Shown here: positions 45,568 to 54,889 of the stretch, in pieces
Layout: each line of letters begins with the position of its first letter
How positions within the stretch are numbered: position 1 is the stretch's first letter
DNA from: Rhodococcus phenolicus
Lineage (GTDB): Bacteria; Actinomycetota; Actinomycetes; Mycobacteriales; Mycobacteriaceae
DNA: 64,000 nt
Reading direction: 5' to 3'
Assembly (NCBI RefSeq): GCF_001646785.1
Contig: NZ_LRRH01000005.1
Span: forward strand, 124,001 to 188,000
The notes under the pieces: generated by a model
Seen by the model: the letters and a program-made list of their open reading frames with translations, nothing else
Told to the model about the DNA's origin: nothing
Databases searched by the model: none
Position numbers and translations under genes: made by a program

Positions 45568-46638
45568 TCACTGCGTGCCCCTCATCCGGAACAGGATCAA
45601 CGCGAAGGCAGGCACACCGATGAGGGCGGTGACCACACCGACCGGCACCTCCTGCGGCGCGAACACCGTGCGGGCCACCGCATCGACCCACACCATGAAC
45701 ACCGCGCCCACCACAGCGGCGACCGGCACGAGCCGGCTGTGCCGCGGACCGACCAGGAAGCGTGCCGCGTGCGGCAGGACCAGACCCACGAATCCGATGG
45801 CACCGGCTGCGCTCACCAGCACCGCGGTGATGAGAGCGGTCACCACCAGAAACATCAGCCGGGTGCGGCCGACCGCGATGCCGAGCGTCGCGGCCGTGGA
45901 CGATCCGAACGTGAACGCGTCGAGCGCGGATGCCTTCAACAGGCATACCGCGACACCTGCCGCGCACACCACTCCGCACAGGATCACGTCGCTCCAGGTC
46001 GCTCCGGCCAGCGAACCGAGCAGCCAGAACAGCACGCCGCGCGTGCGTTCGGCGTCCGCCGACGAGATCACGATGAACGACGTGAGCGCCGAGAACAGCT
46101 GAGTTCCGGCGACACCCGCGAGCACCACGCGGGACGTGCCGCCACCCGCGCCGGTCGCGAGCAGCAGCACCAGGCCGAACGAGACGAGCGCGCCGAGAAA
46201 CGCGCCGCCCGAAAGCGACACCGCACCACCACCGATTCCGAGTACCGCGATCATCACGGCACCCGTGGAGGCGCCGGAGGAGATGCCCAGCACGAAGGGG
46301 TCGGCAAGGGGGTTGCGCAGCAGGGACTGCATGATGACGCCGCAGACCGCCAGGCCGGCACCGCATATCGCTGCGAGCAGCGTCCGTGGGAGCCGCAACT
46401 CCCAGACGATTCCTTCGCGGATGGCACTGATCGTGGATTCGCCCACGCCCAGCTTGTCGAAGATCACCGAATACACGTCCGCGACCGACAGATCCGCCGG
46501 ACCTATCGTCACCGTCACCGCGACCGACAGCGCGAGCACCACCAGACCCACTGCGGTGACGACGGCCGCGATCGGGACGCGCTCGTTCTCGACCGATCGA
46601 ACCTCGGCGTCCGTCACGATCAGCTGCCGAGGTTCCAT
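45568..46638 (-). CDS. Second B12-type ABC transporter permease (BtuC-like, FecCD family)
   Basis: 356 residues, about ten helices. FecCD landmarks: RLPRTLLAAICGAGLAVCG, LLRNPLADPFVLGISSGAS, and GFVGLVLPHAARFLVGPRHS near the C-terminus. The ATG start overlaps the end of the binding-protein gene by 19 bp; an in-frame GTG at about residue 8 is an alternative start. Similar in layout but not especially close in sequence to the permease at 12332-13360, so this is probably not a recent duplicate. Confidence 0.9.
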   Translation of the reverse strand: MEPRQLIVTDAEVRSVENERVPIAAVVTAVGLVVLALSVAVTVTIGPADLSVADVYSVIFDKLGVGESTISAIREGIVWELRLPRTLLAAICGAGLAVCGVIMQSLLRNPLADPFVLGISSGASTGAVMIAVLGIGGGAVSLSGGAFLGALVSFGLVLLLATGAGGGTSRVVLAGVAGTQLFSALTSFIVISSADAERTRGVLFWLLGSLAGATWSDVILCGVVCAAGVAVCLLKASALDAFTFGSSTAATLGIAVGRTRLMFLVVTALITAVLVSAAGAIGFVGLVLPHAARFLVGPRHSRLVPVAAVVGAVFMVWVDAVARTVFAPQEVPVGVVTALIGVPAFALILFRMRGTQ

Positions 46639-47702
46639 CGGCGCAGCGCGTCGGCGACCTTCTCGATGCCGTCGACGGTGCGGATCGACGGGTTCATGTC
46701 TGCGCCGTTGACGACGATGTAGCGCTTGTTCCGCACGGCGGACAACCGCTGCGTGACCGGATTCGACTCGAGGAAGGCGATCTTGCTGTCGAGGGCGTCA
46801 CCTTCGATACTGCGGCGACTCAGGTCTCCGAGGACGAGGGCGGTCGGGTCGCGATCGAGGACGGATTCCCAGCTCACCTGCGGCCACTCGTTGGTGGTGT
46901 CGGCGAACACGTTCTCGGCACCGACCGAGGCGGCGATGATGCCGGAGGAACCGCAGCAACCCGCGACGTAGGGGGTGCTGGTGTCCGCGAACCAGAACGC
47001 CAGTGTCACGTCGGTTGCTTCGATCGCGCCCGCCGCCGTCTCGTAGCGGTCTTCGAGTTCGGCGACGAATGCTTCACCGCGCTCGCGGACGTCGAAGATC
47101 GCTGCCAGCTCGCGGATCTCCTTGTACACCGATTCCATGGTGAGCGGTTCGGTGCGGTTGCCGTCGGCGTTGACGCTGTCGTCGTTCTTTCCGTCGCAGT
47201 CGGTGGGCGACAGGTAGGTCGGCACCCCGAGTTGCTCGAACTGGTCCCGGTCGGCCACGCCACCCGCGCCGAGCGTGCCCCCGAAGGATGCCGAGACGAA
47301 GTCCGGTTCGGTATCGAGAACGACCTCGAAGGACGGCTTGTTGTCGGCGAGGCGGCGAACGGTCTCGTTGTCGGCGGCCAGGTTTGCGCGCACCGGGTCG
47401 GTCCACGTCGCGGTTCCCACCATGCGGTCCGCGAGACCGAGCGAGAGCAGGATCTCGGTCGAGCCCTGGTTGAGCGACACCGCCCGCTGCGGCGGCGCGG
47501 CCACGGTGACGGTCCGGCCGCAGTTCTCGACGGTCAGCGGGTAGGCGGTGGAGGCAGAACCGCTGCCGTCACCTCGATCGGCATCCGCTTCGGACGGGGC
47601 CGGTGAGCATCCGGTGGCCACGGTGGCCACCGCCAGCAATCCGATCCCCGTGTGCAGCAGCGATCGCCGCCCGTTCCGGGCGGAAGTTCTCCAGTTGTAC
47701 AT
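46620..47702 (-). CDS. Second B12-type ABC transporter binding lipoprotein (BtuF-like)
   Basis: 360 residues. The signal peptide with basic start (RTSARNGRRSL) ends in a lipobox with Cys32 (ATGCSP). The mature part has the FecB/BtuF backbone: RAVSLNQGSTEILLSLGLAD and FEVVLDTEPDFVSASFGG, with a cysteine pair at about 251-252 (AGCCGSSG). I preferred ATG 47700-47702 because GAGG lies 6 nt upstream; the ATG two codons earlier abuts it. First gene of the operon behind the second cobalamin riboswitch. Confidence 0.88.
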   Translation of the reverse strand: MYNWRTSARNGRRSLLHTGIGLLAVATVATGCSPAPSEADADRGDGSGSASTAYPLTVENCGRTVTVAAPPQRAVSLNQGSTEILLSLGLADRMVGTATWTDPVRANLAADNETVRRLADNKPSFEVVLDTEPDFVSASFGGTLGAGGVADRDQFEQLGVPTYLSPTDCDGKNDDSVNADGNRTEPLTMESVYKEIRELAAIFDVRERGEAFVAELEDRYETAAGAIEATDVTLAFWFADTSTPYVAGCCGSSGIIAASVGAENVFADTTNEWPQVSWESVLDRDPTALVLGDLSRRSIEGDALDSKIAFLESNPVTQRLSAVRNKRYIVVNGADMNPSIRTVDGIEKVADALRRWNLGS

Positions 47703-47719
47703 GTCCATCCTCGTGGTAG

Positions 47720-47885
47720 CGATATTCGGCGCAGGTGTCCTGGCTCCCGGATCGACGCTCTCCCCCGGCCTTCCAACCCTGATGGGCCGTGGCCGAGCGT
47801 TGGGGGATCGCTCCTCGGTGACAGTTGCGGGACAGCCCCGGATTCCCACCGGTGTTCCCTACGTCGATTTCGAACAGTACAAGAT
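47720..47885 (-). promoter_or_regulatory. Cobalamin riboswitch upstream of the second btuFCD operon
   Basis: Minus-strand reading shows the class core: GGGAACACCGGTGGGAATCC, then GGGCTGTCCCGCAACTGTCA (invariant part at 47819-47835), and a near-perfect B12 box CCGGGAGCCAGGACACCTGC at 47731-47750. The aptamer ends about 20 bp upstream of the btuF ATG. Translational or transcriptional repression by adenosylcobalamin is expected. It is the clearest indication that this FecBCD-type transporter handles B12 or a precursor. Confidence 0.93.
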
Positions 47886-47997
47886 CGGCGACACCACGCG
47901 TCCCATCGCAACCGTGTCCTGCGTGTGACTCCCGCGTGCACGTCTCCCGTCTGCGGGGCGCATACTGGGGACCTTGTGCCCTGAGCGAGGAGGTCCG

Positions 47998-48513
47998 GTG
48001 CGCGACGACCTGTCCGCCTACCACAGCGAGTTCACCCGCATCGAGAAGAAGGTGGCCGGCGAGTTCGGCGCCGGCCGCCGGCAATGGGTGCTCGCCGGAT
48101 GCGTGACCGTTCTGGTCGTCGCTCTGCTGATGCCCCAGACGGAGACCGCCGCGTCGTGGACGGTGCTGGGCGGCTGGTTCGGCGTGCACGCGACCGTCAC
48201 GTTGCCGATGCGCCTCTTCGTCTCCCTCGCGCTCGTGTTCGGCGTTGCCGTGTCCACGGCGGCGCTGTGCCTGCGCCGGTGGCGTCTGGCAGTCGCCTCG
48301 ATGCTCGGCTGCGGCCTGTCGTCGCTGTTCGGGCTGTTCGGGTACTGGTCGCAGAACGGTATGGAGACCTCGGCTCCGCATTCTCCGTCCTTCGGGATGG
48401 TGCTGGCCTGGCTCGCCGTGGTGGCGCTCACCTCGCAGTGGCTTCCCGTCGTCCTCAGCAGGTCCCCGACGGACTCCGGACCGCGTCCGGCGGTGCTGTT
48501 CGCGCAGCGGTGA
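47998..48513 (+). CDS. Conserved membrane protein, four predicted helices
   Basis: 171 residues; GTG start at 47998 with AGGAGG 4-5 nt upstream. After a charged N-terminus (VRDDLSAYHSEFTRIEKKVAGEF), there are four hydrophobic helices at about 36-52, 75-96, 100-118 and 135-151. I do not recognise the family. It points away from the btuF gene and converges with cobF, which ends 8 bp away. There is no evidence linking it to B12 other than location. Confidence 0.7.
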   Translation: MRDDLSAYHSEFTRIEKKVAGEFGAGRRQWVLAGCVTVLVVALLMPQTETAASWTVLGGWFGVHATVTLPMRLFVSLALVFGVAVSTAALCLRRWRLAVASMLGCGLSSLFGLFGYWSQNGMETSAPHSPSFGMVLAWLAVVALTSQWLPVVLSRSPTDSGPRPAVLFAQR

Positions 48514-48520
48514 TACCTGC

Positions 48521-49267
48521 TCAGGCGCGCCGCAGCAGGTAGGTGTCCATCACCCAGCCGCGGGCGGACTTCGAGCGGGCGCGGGCCACCTCGATACGGT
48601 CCCGGACCTCGGACAGGCGCCCGGCGACGAGTTCCTCGTCCGCTGTCCCGAGGTTCGCTCCCCACCAGATGTCCCATTCCCCGGGCAATTCGGTACACGC
48701 GAGATTTCCGTCGAGCATCACGACGAGGTTGTCGCCGCCAGCCGCGACATCGTCGTGCAGACGACGCCCCGTCGTGATCGTCACCGGGCCGCCGATCCTG
48801 TTGAGCACCAGCCGGTGCCGGGCGGCGAGCATCTGCACGCTGCTGACACCGGGGATCACGTCGTAGTCGAGGTCGACGACCCCGCGTTCGCGGATTCGTT
48901 CGACGACGCGAATGGTGCTGTCGTACAGGCTCGGATCACCCCACACCAGGAACCCGACGGTTTCCCCGGCGCGCACCTGCTCGCGCAGCACCGTCTCGTA
49001 GGTCTCCGCGCGTGCGGCATGCCAGTCCCGCACCTCGTTTCCGTACCGTTGCGGTGCGCGGTCCCGGGGCGGGTCGGGTACGACGAGCACCCGATGGTCT
49101 CCGGTGATGTGACGGCGGCAGATCTCTTCGCGCACCGACACCAGGTCGTCCACGCCGCGTTGCTTGTCGGCGACGAGGAACACGTCCACATCGTTCAGGG
49201 CACGCACCGCCGTGACGGTCAGGTCGTCCGGCCCACCGGGTCCGATGCCGATGAGACGTAACCTCAT
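48521..49267 (-). CDS. cobF: Precorrin-6A synthase (deacetylating)
   Basis: 248 residues of the SAM-dependent tetrapyrrole methylase fold: RLIGIGPGGPDDLTVTAVRA at the N-terminus, GFLVWGDPSLYDST with the substrate-binding Gly/Asp, and VIPGVSSVQMLAAR. CobF methylates C1 of precorrin-5 and releases acetate, giving precorrin-6A. Its ATG overlaps the cobN stop by 4 bp, so cobN-cobF are co-translated. As I recall, the M. tuberculosis complex lacks cobF, so its presence here suggests a more complete pathway. Start ATG 49265-49267. Confidence 0.93.
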   Translation of the reverse strand: MRLRLIGIGPGGPDDLTVTAVRALNDVDVFLVADKQRGVDDLVSVREEICRRHITGDHRVLVVPDPPRDRAPQRYGNEVRDWHAARAETYETVLREQVRAGETVGFLVWGDPSLYDSTIRVVERIRERGVVDLDYDVIPGVSSVQMLAARHRLVLNRIGGPVTITTGRRLHDDVAAGGDNLVVMLDGNLACTELPGEWDIWWGANLGTADEELVAGRLSEVRDRIEVARARSKSARGWVMDTYLLRRA

Positions 49268-52200
49268 TCGCGATCCTCGAGGTCTCCTTCGACGTCGAGG
49301 TAGGCCTGCTGCAGCGCCTGCATCGTCGCCGGGTCCGGTTCCGCCCACAGCCCACGGTCGGCGGCCTCGGTCAGTCGCTCGACGATTCCGCGCAACGCCC
49401 ACGGATTCGCTTCACGCAGGAACTGCTGGTTCTCCGAATCCAGGGCGTACGTCTGCGCCAGAGTCTCGTACATCCAGTCGGCGACGACCCCGGCGGTCGC
49501 GTCGTACCCGTACAGGTAGTCGACGGTCGCCGCGAGCTCGAACGCGCCCTTGTAACCGTGCCGGCGCATCGCCGCGAGCCAGCGCGGATTGACCACCCGC
49601 GCCCGGAACACCCGCGCCGTCTCCTCTGCCAGCGTCCGGGTCCGTACGGCGTCGGGTGTGGTCGAATCCCCGATGTAGGCCTTGGGGTCGTGGCCGGTCA
49701 GCGCGCGCACGGTCGCGACCATGCCGCCGTGGTACTGGAAATAGTCGTCCGAATCCGCGATGTCGTGTTCGCGGGTGTCGGTGTTCTTCGCCGCGACCGC
49801 GATGCGCCGGTAGTTGGCGCGCATGTCGTCGGCGGCGGGTTCGCCGTGCACCCCGCGGCCGTACGCGAATCCGCCCCACGCGGTGTACACCTCGGCGAGA
49901 TCCTCGTCGGTGCGCCAGTTTCCGGAGTCGATGAGCTGCAGGATGCCCGCGCCGTAGGAGCCCGGCTCGGATCCGAAGATCCGGCGGACCGCACGGTCCG
50001 CGTCGCCGTGCTCGGCCTCGTCGCGCCGGGCGTGGGCACGGACGTAGTTCATGTCGTCGGGTTCGTCGAGTGCCGCGACGGTGCGGATGGCGTCGTCCAG
50101 CATCCCGATGACGTGCGGGAACGCGTCGCGGAAGAACCCGGAGATCCGCACCGTGACATCGATGCGCGGACGGCCGAGTTCGGCGAGCGGCACGACCGTC
50201 AGCTCACGCACGCGGCGGGACTCGGGATCCCACTCCGGCCGGACACCGACGAGAGCGAGGACTTCGGCGATGTCGTCGCCCGCCGTGCGCATCGCGGAGG
50301 TCCCCCACACCGACAGTCCGACGGACCGCGGGTAGCTGCCGGTATCGGCGAGGTACCGCTCGACCAGTGCGTTCGCCAGTGCGACGCCGGTGTCGTAGGC
50401 GAGTCGACTGGGCACCGCCTTCGGGTCGACGGTGTAGAAGTTGCGCCCGGTGGGGAGCACGTTCACCAGACCGCGCAGCGGCGAACCGGACGGGCCGGCG
50501 GGCACGTAGCCGCCGTCCAGGGCATGCAGCACCATGTCGAGTTCGTCGGTCGTGCGCGCCAGTCTCGGCACCACCTGTTCGGCCGCGAAGGTCAGCACGC
50601 GTGCGATCTCCGCGTCGTCGGCACCGAGAACGGATTCGACTGCGCCCGAGACCGATCCGGTGGCCCACCCGGCGTCTTCCATCGCCTGCACCAGAGCCCG
50701 GGCCTGCGACTCCACCGCATCCACCTCGGTCAGGGGAGCATCGGGTTTCAGGCCCAGTGCGGCGCGCAGTCCCGGAACCGCATGGGCCTGCCCACCCCAC
50801 ACCTGTGCGGCCCGCAGGATCGACAGCACCAGATTCACCCGGGCCTCGCCGGCCGGAGCGCCGCCGAGCACGTGCAGACCGTCACGGATCTGCGCGTCCT
50901 TGACCTCGCACAGCCACCCGTCGACATGCAGCAGGAAATCGTCGAACTCGGCGTCGTGGGGCCGGTCGTCCAGACCCAGGTCGTGGTCGAGTTTCGCAGC
51001 CCGGATCAGCGTCCAGATCTGTGCGCGGATCGCCGGGAGCTTGGCGGGATCCATTGCCGCGATGTTCGAGTACTCGTCGAGCAACTGTTCCAAACGCGCT
51101 ATGTCGCCGTACGATTCGGCGCGCGCCATCGGCGGGATCAGATGGTCGACGATCGTCGCGTGCGCGCGCCGCTTGGCCTGCGCGCCTTCCCCGGGATCGT
51201 TGACGAGGAACGGGTAGATCAGCGGGAGGTTGCCGATCGCCGCGTCGGTCGCGCAGGAGGCGGACAGTCCGGCGTTCTTGCCGGGCAGCCATTCCATCGA
51301 GCCGTGCTTGCCGAGATGCACGACGGCGTCGGCACCGAATCCTCGTTCCACCCATCGATAGGCCGCCATGTAATGGTGGGACGGCGCCATGTCCGGATCG
51401 TGGTAGATCGCGACGGGATTCTCCCCGAATCCCCTGGGCGGCTGGATCATCAGGACGATGTTCCCGGCCTGCAGGGTCGCCAGTACGACCGCCTCGTCCT
51501 CACCCTCGCCGTCGACGAACAACGATCCGGGTGCCTCGCCCCACGCCTCGGTCATCGCGTCGGTCAGCTCCGCGGGCAGGGACTTCGTCCACTCCCGATA
51601 CCGAGCGGTGGTCACGCGTACCGGGTTACCGGACAGCTGCTCGGCCGTGAGCCATTCCTCGTCCTGACCGCCGGCGTCGATGAGCGCGTGGATCAGGGCG
51701 TTCCCGGCCTCCGTGTCGTCCTCCAGATCCATGCCGGGGAAGCCGTCGCCCAGGTCGTAGCCCTGGTCCCGCATGGCCCGCAGCAACCGGATCGCCGAGA
51801 CCGGGGTGTCGAGACCCACCGCGTTGCCCACCCGCGAATGCTTCGTCGGGTACGCCGAGAGCATGATCGCGATGCGTCGCTGCGCGGGCGGCACGTGCCG
51901 CAATCGCGCGTGCGCGACCGCGATTCCCGCGACCCGGGCACAGCGTTCGGGGTCGGTGACGTATCGGGGAAGACCGTCGGCGCCGAGCTCCTTGAACGAG
52001 AACGGAACCGTGATGATGCGCCCGTCGAACTCCGGGACGGCGATCTGCGTAGCCGAATCCAGCGGGGAGACACCGTCGTCCGAGTCCGCCCAGTTCTCCC
52101 GGCTCCAGGTCAGGCACAGCGCCTGCAGGATCGGGATGTCGAGGGCGGCGAGCGTCGCGACGTCCCAGGCCTCGTCGTCGCCGCCCGCGCCGACGGTCGC

Positions 52201-52884
52201 CGGTTTGGTGCCACCCGCGGCGAGCACCGTCACCACCAGGGCGTCGAGGGTCCCCAGCAGACCGAGCAGATCCTCGGGTGCACCACGCAGCGACGCGCAG
52301 TGGATCACTACGGCCTGCGCCCGGCCGGTCGCGTCGATCGCGTCCGCGAGATCGTGCACGAACTGCACGTTTCCGCTCGCGTGGTGGGCGCGGTAGAACA
52401 GCACGCCCACCCTCGGCAACCCGCCGACGGCGGGCGCGGGACGGTCGGCGACGCCCCATTCGGGAAGTGCCGCAGGAGGTTCGAAACCGTCGCCGCCGAG
52501 GAGCACGGTGTCCGACAGGAAGGCATGCAGTTGCGCGAGGTTCCCGGGTCCGCCGTGGGCCAGGTATCGGTGCGCTTCGGACGCGGTGCCGATGGGCACG
52601 GTCGAGTAACCCATCAACTCGCCGTCGGGCGTCTGCTCGCCGCCCAGGACGACCACGGGGACACCCCGGGCGAGCACCCGATCGAGCCCCTCCTGCCAGG
52701 ACCGGGCCGACCCGAGAATCCGCACGACGACCAGGTCGGAGCCCGCGAGCAGCGCGGGCAGGGCGGTCGGAGATTCACCGGTCAGGTCGAGCCGGGACGG
52801 GTTCCCCACCACCCAGTCGGCGCCGCTCGCCCGAGCCGACAGCAGGTCGGTGTCGGACGTCGACAGCAACGTCAGGCGCGTCAC
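49264..52884 (-). CDS. cobN: Cobaltochelatase large subunit CobN
   Basis: 1206 residues. The large subunit of the ATP-dependent aerobic cobaltochelatase that inserts Co2+ into hydrogenobyrinic acid a,c-diamide. CobN/magnesium-chelatase H features include VLFYRAHHASGNVQFVHDLA, VGNAVGLDTPVSAIRLLRAM, the metal-site region beginning HLGKHGSMEWLPGK, and GLSVWGTSAMRTAGDDIAEV. GTG start at 52882-52884; the strong homology begins right after it. It needs CobS and CobT-type (or ChlI/D) partners, not seen in this window. It is the first gene behind the third cobalamin riboswitch and is co-translated with cobF. Confidence 0.95.
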   Translation of the reverse strand: MTRLTLLSTSDTDLLSARASGADWVVGNPSRLDLTGESPTALPALLAGSDLVVVRILGSARSWQEGLDRVLARGVPVVVLGGEQTPDGELMGYSTVPIGTASEAHRYLAHGGPGNLAQLHAFLSDTVLLGGDGFEPPAALPEWGVADRPAPAVGGLPRVGVLFYRAHHASGNVQFVHDLADAIDATGRAQAVVIHCASLRGAPEDLLGLLGTLDALVVTVLAAGGTKPATVGAGGDDEAWDVATLAALDIPILQALCLTWSRENWADSDDGVSPLDSATQIAVPEFDGRIITVPFSFKELGADGLPRYVTDPERCARVAGIAVAHARLRHVPPAQRRIAIMLSAYPTKHSRVGNAVGLDTPVSAIRLLRAMRDQGYDLGDGFPGMDLEDDTEAGNALIHALIDAGGQDEEWLTAEQLSGNPVRVTTARYREWTKSLPAELTDAMTEAWGEAPGSLFVDGEGEDEAVVLATLQAGNIVLMIQPPRGFGENPVAIYHDPDMAPSHHYMAAYRWVERGFGADAVVHLGKHGSMEWLPGKNAGLSASCATDAAIGNLPLIYPFLVNDPGEGAQAKRRAHATIVDHLIPPMARAESYGDIARLEQLLDEYSNIAAMDPAKLPAIRAQIWTLIRAAKLDHDLGLDDRPHDAEFDDFLLHVDGWLCEVKDAQIRDGLHVLGGAPAGEARVNLVLSILRAAQVWGGQAHAVPGLRAALGLKPDAPLTEVDAVESQARALVQAMEDAGWATGSVSGAVESVLGADDAEIARVLTFAAEQVVPRLARTTDELDMVLHALDGGYVPAGPSGSPLRGLVNVLPTGRNFYTVDPKAVPSRLAYDTGVALANALVERYLADTGSYPRSVGLSVWGTSAMRTAGDDIAEVLALVGVRPEWDPESRRVRELTVVPLAELGRPRIDVTVRISGFFRDAFPHVIGMLDDAIRTVAALDEPDDMNYVRAHARRDEAEHGDADRAVRRIFGSEPGSYGAGILQLIDSGNWRTDEDLAEVYTAWGGFAYGRGVHGEPAADDMRANYRRIAVAAKNTDTREHDIADSDDYFQYHGGMVATVRALTGHDPKAYIGDSTTPDAVRTRTLAEETARVFRARVVNPRWLAAMRRHGYKGAFELAATVDYLYGYDATAGVVADWMYETLAQTYALDSENQQFLREANPWALRGIVERLTEAADRGLWAEPDPATMQALQQAYLDVEGDLEDRE

Positions 52885-52944
52885 CGCACGCCCCGGAACA
52901 GCACGAAAACAGCCATGTTCAGTCTCCAAACCCTCGTGGACCTC

Positions 52945-53130
52945 GCGTGCCGTGGCCGGTCTCCTGGCTGACGGATCGACGCCGGCCGCACCGACCTTCC
53001 CGGAGGCAACTCCAGTGGTCTCCGCCCCGGCGAACCGGACCGGACGAGGGTGAGCCGACTACCCGCTCACAGTGGCGAGGGCCGCGCCGGTTTCTCACCG
53101 GCTTCCCGAACACCACGGCACGCCGAGAGT
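52945..53130 (-). promoter_or_regulatory. Cobalamin riboswitch upstream of cobN-cobF
   Basis: On the minus strand: GGGAAGCCGGTGAGAAACCG near 53090-53110, CTCGCCACTGTGA for the core, a long peripheral GC-rich region, and the B12 box GTCAGCCAGGAGACCGGCC at about 52953-52971. This is a textbook cobalamin element. The aptamer lies about 60 bp before the cobN GTG. It should lower cobaltochelatase and CobF synthesis when B12 is plentiful. The cobG operon on the other strand starts just beyond it and is not directly downstream. Confidence 0.95.
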
Positions 53131-53168
53131 AGCGCACCTCCTGGGCAGGTATGCAACCATGTGCGGCC

Positions 53169-54242
53169 ATGACGGACCGTTCGGCCGACCCCCTCCCCCC
53201 GGATCGATGCCCGGGGCTGCTGCGCCCGCACCTCGCCGCGGACGGCGCGCTGGTGCGCGTGCGTGCTCCCGGCGGGCGTCTCCCCGACCACGGGCTGCGT
53301 CGGCTCTCCGCCGCCGCAGCCCGGTTCGCCGACGGCGACCTTCACCTCACCTCACGCGGAAACATCCAGATCAGGGGTGTTTTCGTGGACGAGTGCGGTG
53401 GTGTCCCCGAGCGCCTGGTCACCGCGGTCGCCGACGCGGGCTTCCTGCCGTCCGCGAGCCACGAACGGGTCCGCAACGTCGTCGCGTCCCCGTTGTCCGG
53501 CATCACCGGAGGACTCGCGGACGTCCGCCCCCTCGTCGCCGAACTCGATGCGGCAGTGTGCAGCGAACCCGGCCTGGCGGACCTGCCGGGCCGGTTCCTG
53601 TTCGCAATCGACGACGGCCGCGGCGACGTCACCGGTCTCCGCTGCGACCTGTCCGCGACGGCGCTCGACGCCGAACGGATGCGGATCGGGATCGGCGGAC
53701 TGAGCGGACCGGTCGTCCCGATCACCGGCGCGGTCCGGGCACTGGTCGACGCCGCGGTGAGGTTCGTCGAGGTGCGGGAAACGCTCTGGCACGTGCGGCA
53801 ACTACCGGGCGAGGGCCGCGAGCTCGGTGGTGTGGCACCGCTCCCCCGGCTCGCGCCGTACCGGATGCCGTACGGGGTCCTCGACGGTGCCGTGTCCGTT
53901 CTGGTGCCCCTGGGAATCATCACTCCGGCGATGGCGTCGGTCCTGCCGGATCGCGGCGTGATCGTCACGCCGTGGCGGGGTCTCGTCCTTCCGCCCGACG
54001 TCGATGTGGATGCGCTCGCGGACGCGGGTTTCGAACCTGCCGAGAATTCTCCGTGGTCTCGGGTGTCCGCGTGCACCGGTGCGCCCCGGTGTAGTCTCGC
54101 CCGCAGCGATACGCGAGAAGCGGCCCGACGAACAGTCGCAGAGCCGTCCTCTTCCCGGCACGTCCACATCGTCGGATGCGAACGTGCCTGCGGCGCACCA
54201 CCTTTTCCCCATACGCTCGTCGTCGCCAGGAGCCCCATGTGA
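53169..54242 (+). CDS. cobG: Precorrin-3B synthase
   Basis: 357 residues, oxygen-dependent ring-contraction-preparing enzyme of the aerobic route, converting precorrin-3A to precorrin-3B. It has the sulfite/nitrite-reductase-like ferredoxin half domain (LRRLSAAAARFADGDLHLTS, RGNIQIRG) and four cysteines for a 4Fe-4S cluster: Cys302 and Cys308 (CTGAPRC), Cys337 and Cys341 (GCERACG). Together with CobN this indicates the aerobic pathway. Start ATG 53169. The GTG of cobH overlaps its stop by 4 bp. Confidence 0.94.
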   Translation: MTDRSADPLPPDRCPGLLRPHLAADGALVRVRAPGGRLPDHGLRRLSAAAARFADGDLHLTSRGNIQIRGVFVDECGGVPERLVTAVADAGFLPSASHERVRNVVASPLSGITGGLADVRPLVAELDAAVCSEPGLADLPGRFLFAIDDGRGDVTGLRCDLSATALDAERMRIGIGGLSGPVVPITGAVRALVDAAVRFVEVRETLWHVRQLPGEGRELGGVAPLPRLAPYRMPYGVLDGAVSVLVPLGIITPAMASVLPDRGVIVTPWRGLVLPPDVDVDALADAGFEPAENSPWSRVSACTGAPRCSLARSDTREAARRTVAEPSSSRHVHIVGCERACGAPPFPHTLVVARSPM

Positions 54243-54889
54243 TCGAGACGCCCCCGCCCCGCCGGTACGACTACGAAACCGACGGTGCCGAGATCTATGT
54301 GCGGTCCTTCGCGACGATCCGGTCCGAGTCGGACCTGACCGGCATTCCCACCGACGCCGAGAAGGTCGCGGTGCGGATGATCCACGCCAGCGGCCAGACC
54401 GACCTCACCCGCGATCTCGTCATCCATCCCGGACTGGTCCGGGCGGCGCGGGACGCCTTGGCCGCCGGAGCGCCGATCCTCACCGACGCGAACATGGTCG
54501 CCTCCGGCGTCACCCGCAAGCGTCTGCCGGCGGACAACCCGGTGCTGTGCCTGCTCGGCGACCCACGGGTGCCGGGCATGGCCGAACGGTGGGGCACGAC
54601 CCGGTCCGCGGCGGCGGTGTCGCTGTGGGCCGATCACCTCGCCGGCGCGGTCGTCGCGATCGGCAACGCACCGACCGCCCTGTTCCACCTGCTCGAGATG
54701 CTCGACGCGGGCGGCCCGCGACCGGCCGCCATCGTCGGTGTGCCGGTCGGCTTCATCGGCGCGGCGGAATCGAAGGAAGCCCTGATCGAACACGAACTGC
54801 AGATCCCGTTCCTGGCGGTCCGGGGACGACGCGGCGGCTCGGCGATGGCGTCGTCCGCACTCAACGCACTAGCGCAGGAGCAGGAATGA
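54239..54889 (+). CDS. cobH: Precorrin-8X methylmutase
   Basis: 216 residues. Moves a methyl group from C11 to C12 of precorrin-8X giving hydrogenobyrinic acid. The catalytic His49 is in VAVRMIHASGQTD, and the SDxxMVASGVTRKRL-type loop (ILTDANMVASGVTRKRLP) and GNAPTALFHLLEM (helix) are present. GTG start overlaps cobG (GTGA) and has CAGGAG 6 nt upstream. It overlaps cobIJ by 4 bp. Size and motifs match the family closely. Confidence 0.95.
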   Translation: MIETPPPRRYDYETDGAEIYVRSFATIRSESDLTGIPTDAEKVAVRMIHASGQTDLTRDLVIHPGLVRAARDALAAGAPILTDANMVASGVTRKRLPADNPVLCLLGDPRVPGMAERWGTTRSAAAVSLWADHLAGAVVAIGNAPTALFHLLEMLDAGGPRPAAIVGVPVGFIGAAESKEALIEHELQIPFLAVRGRRGGSAMASSALNALAQEQE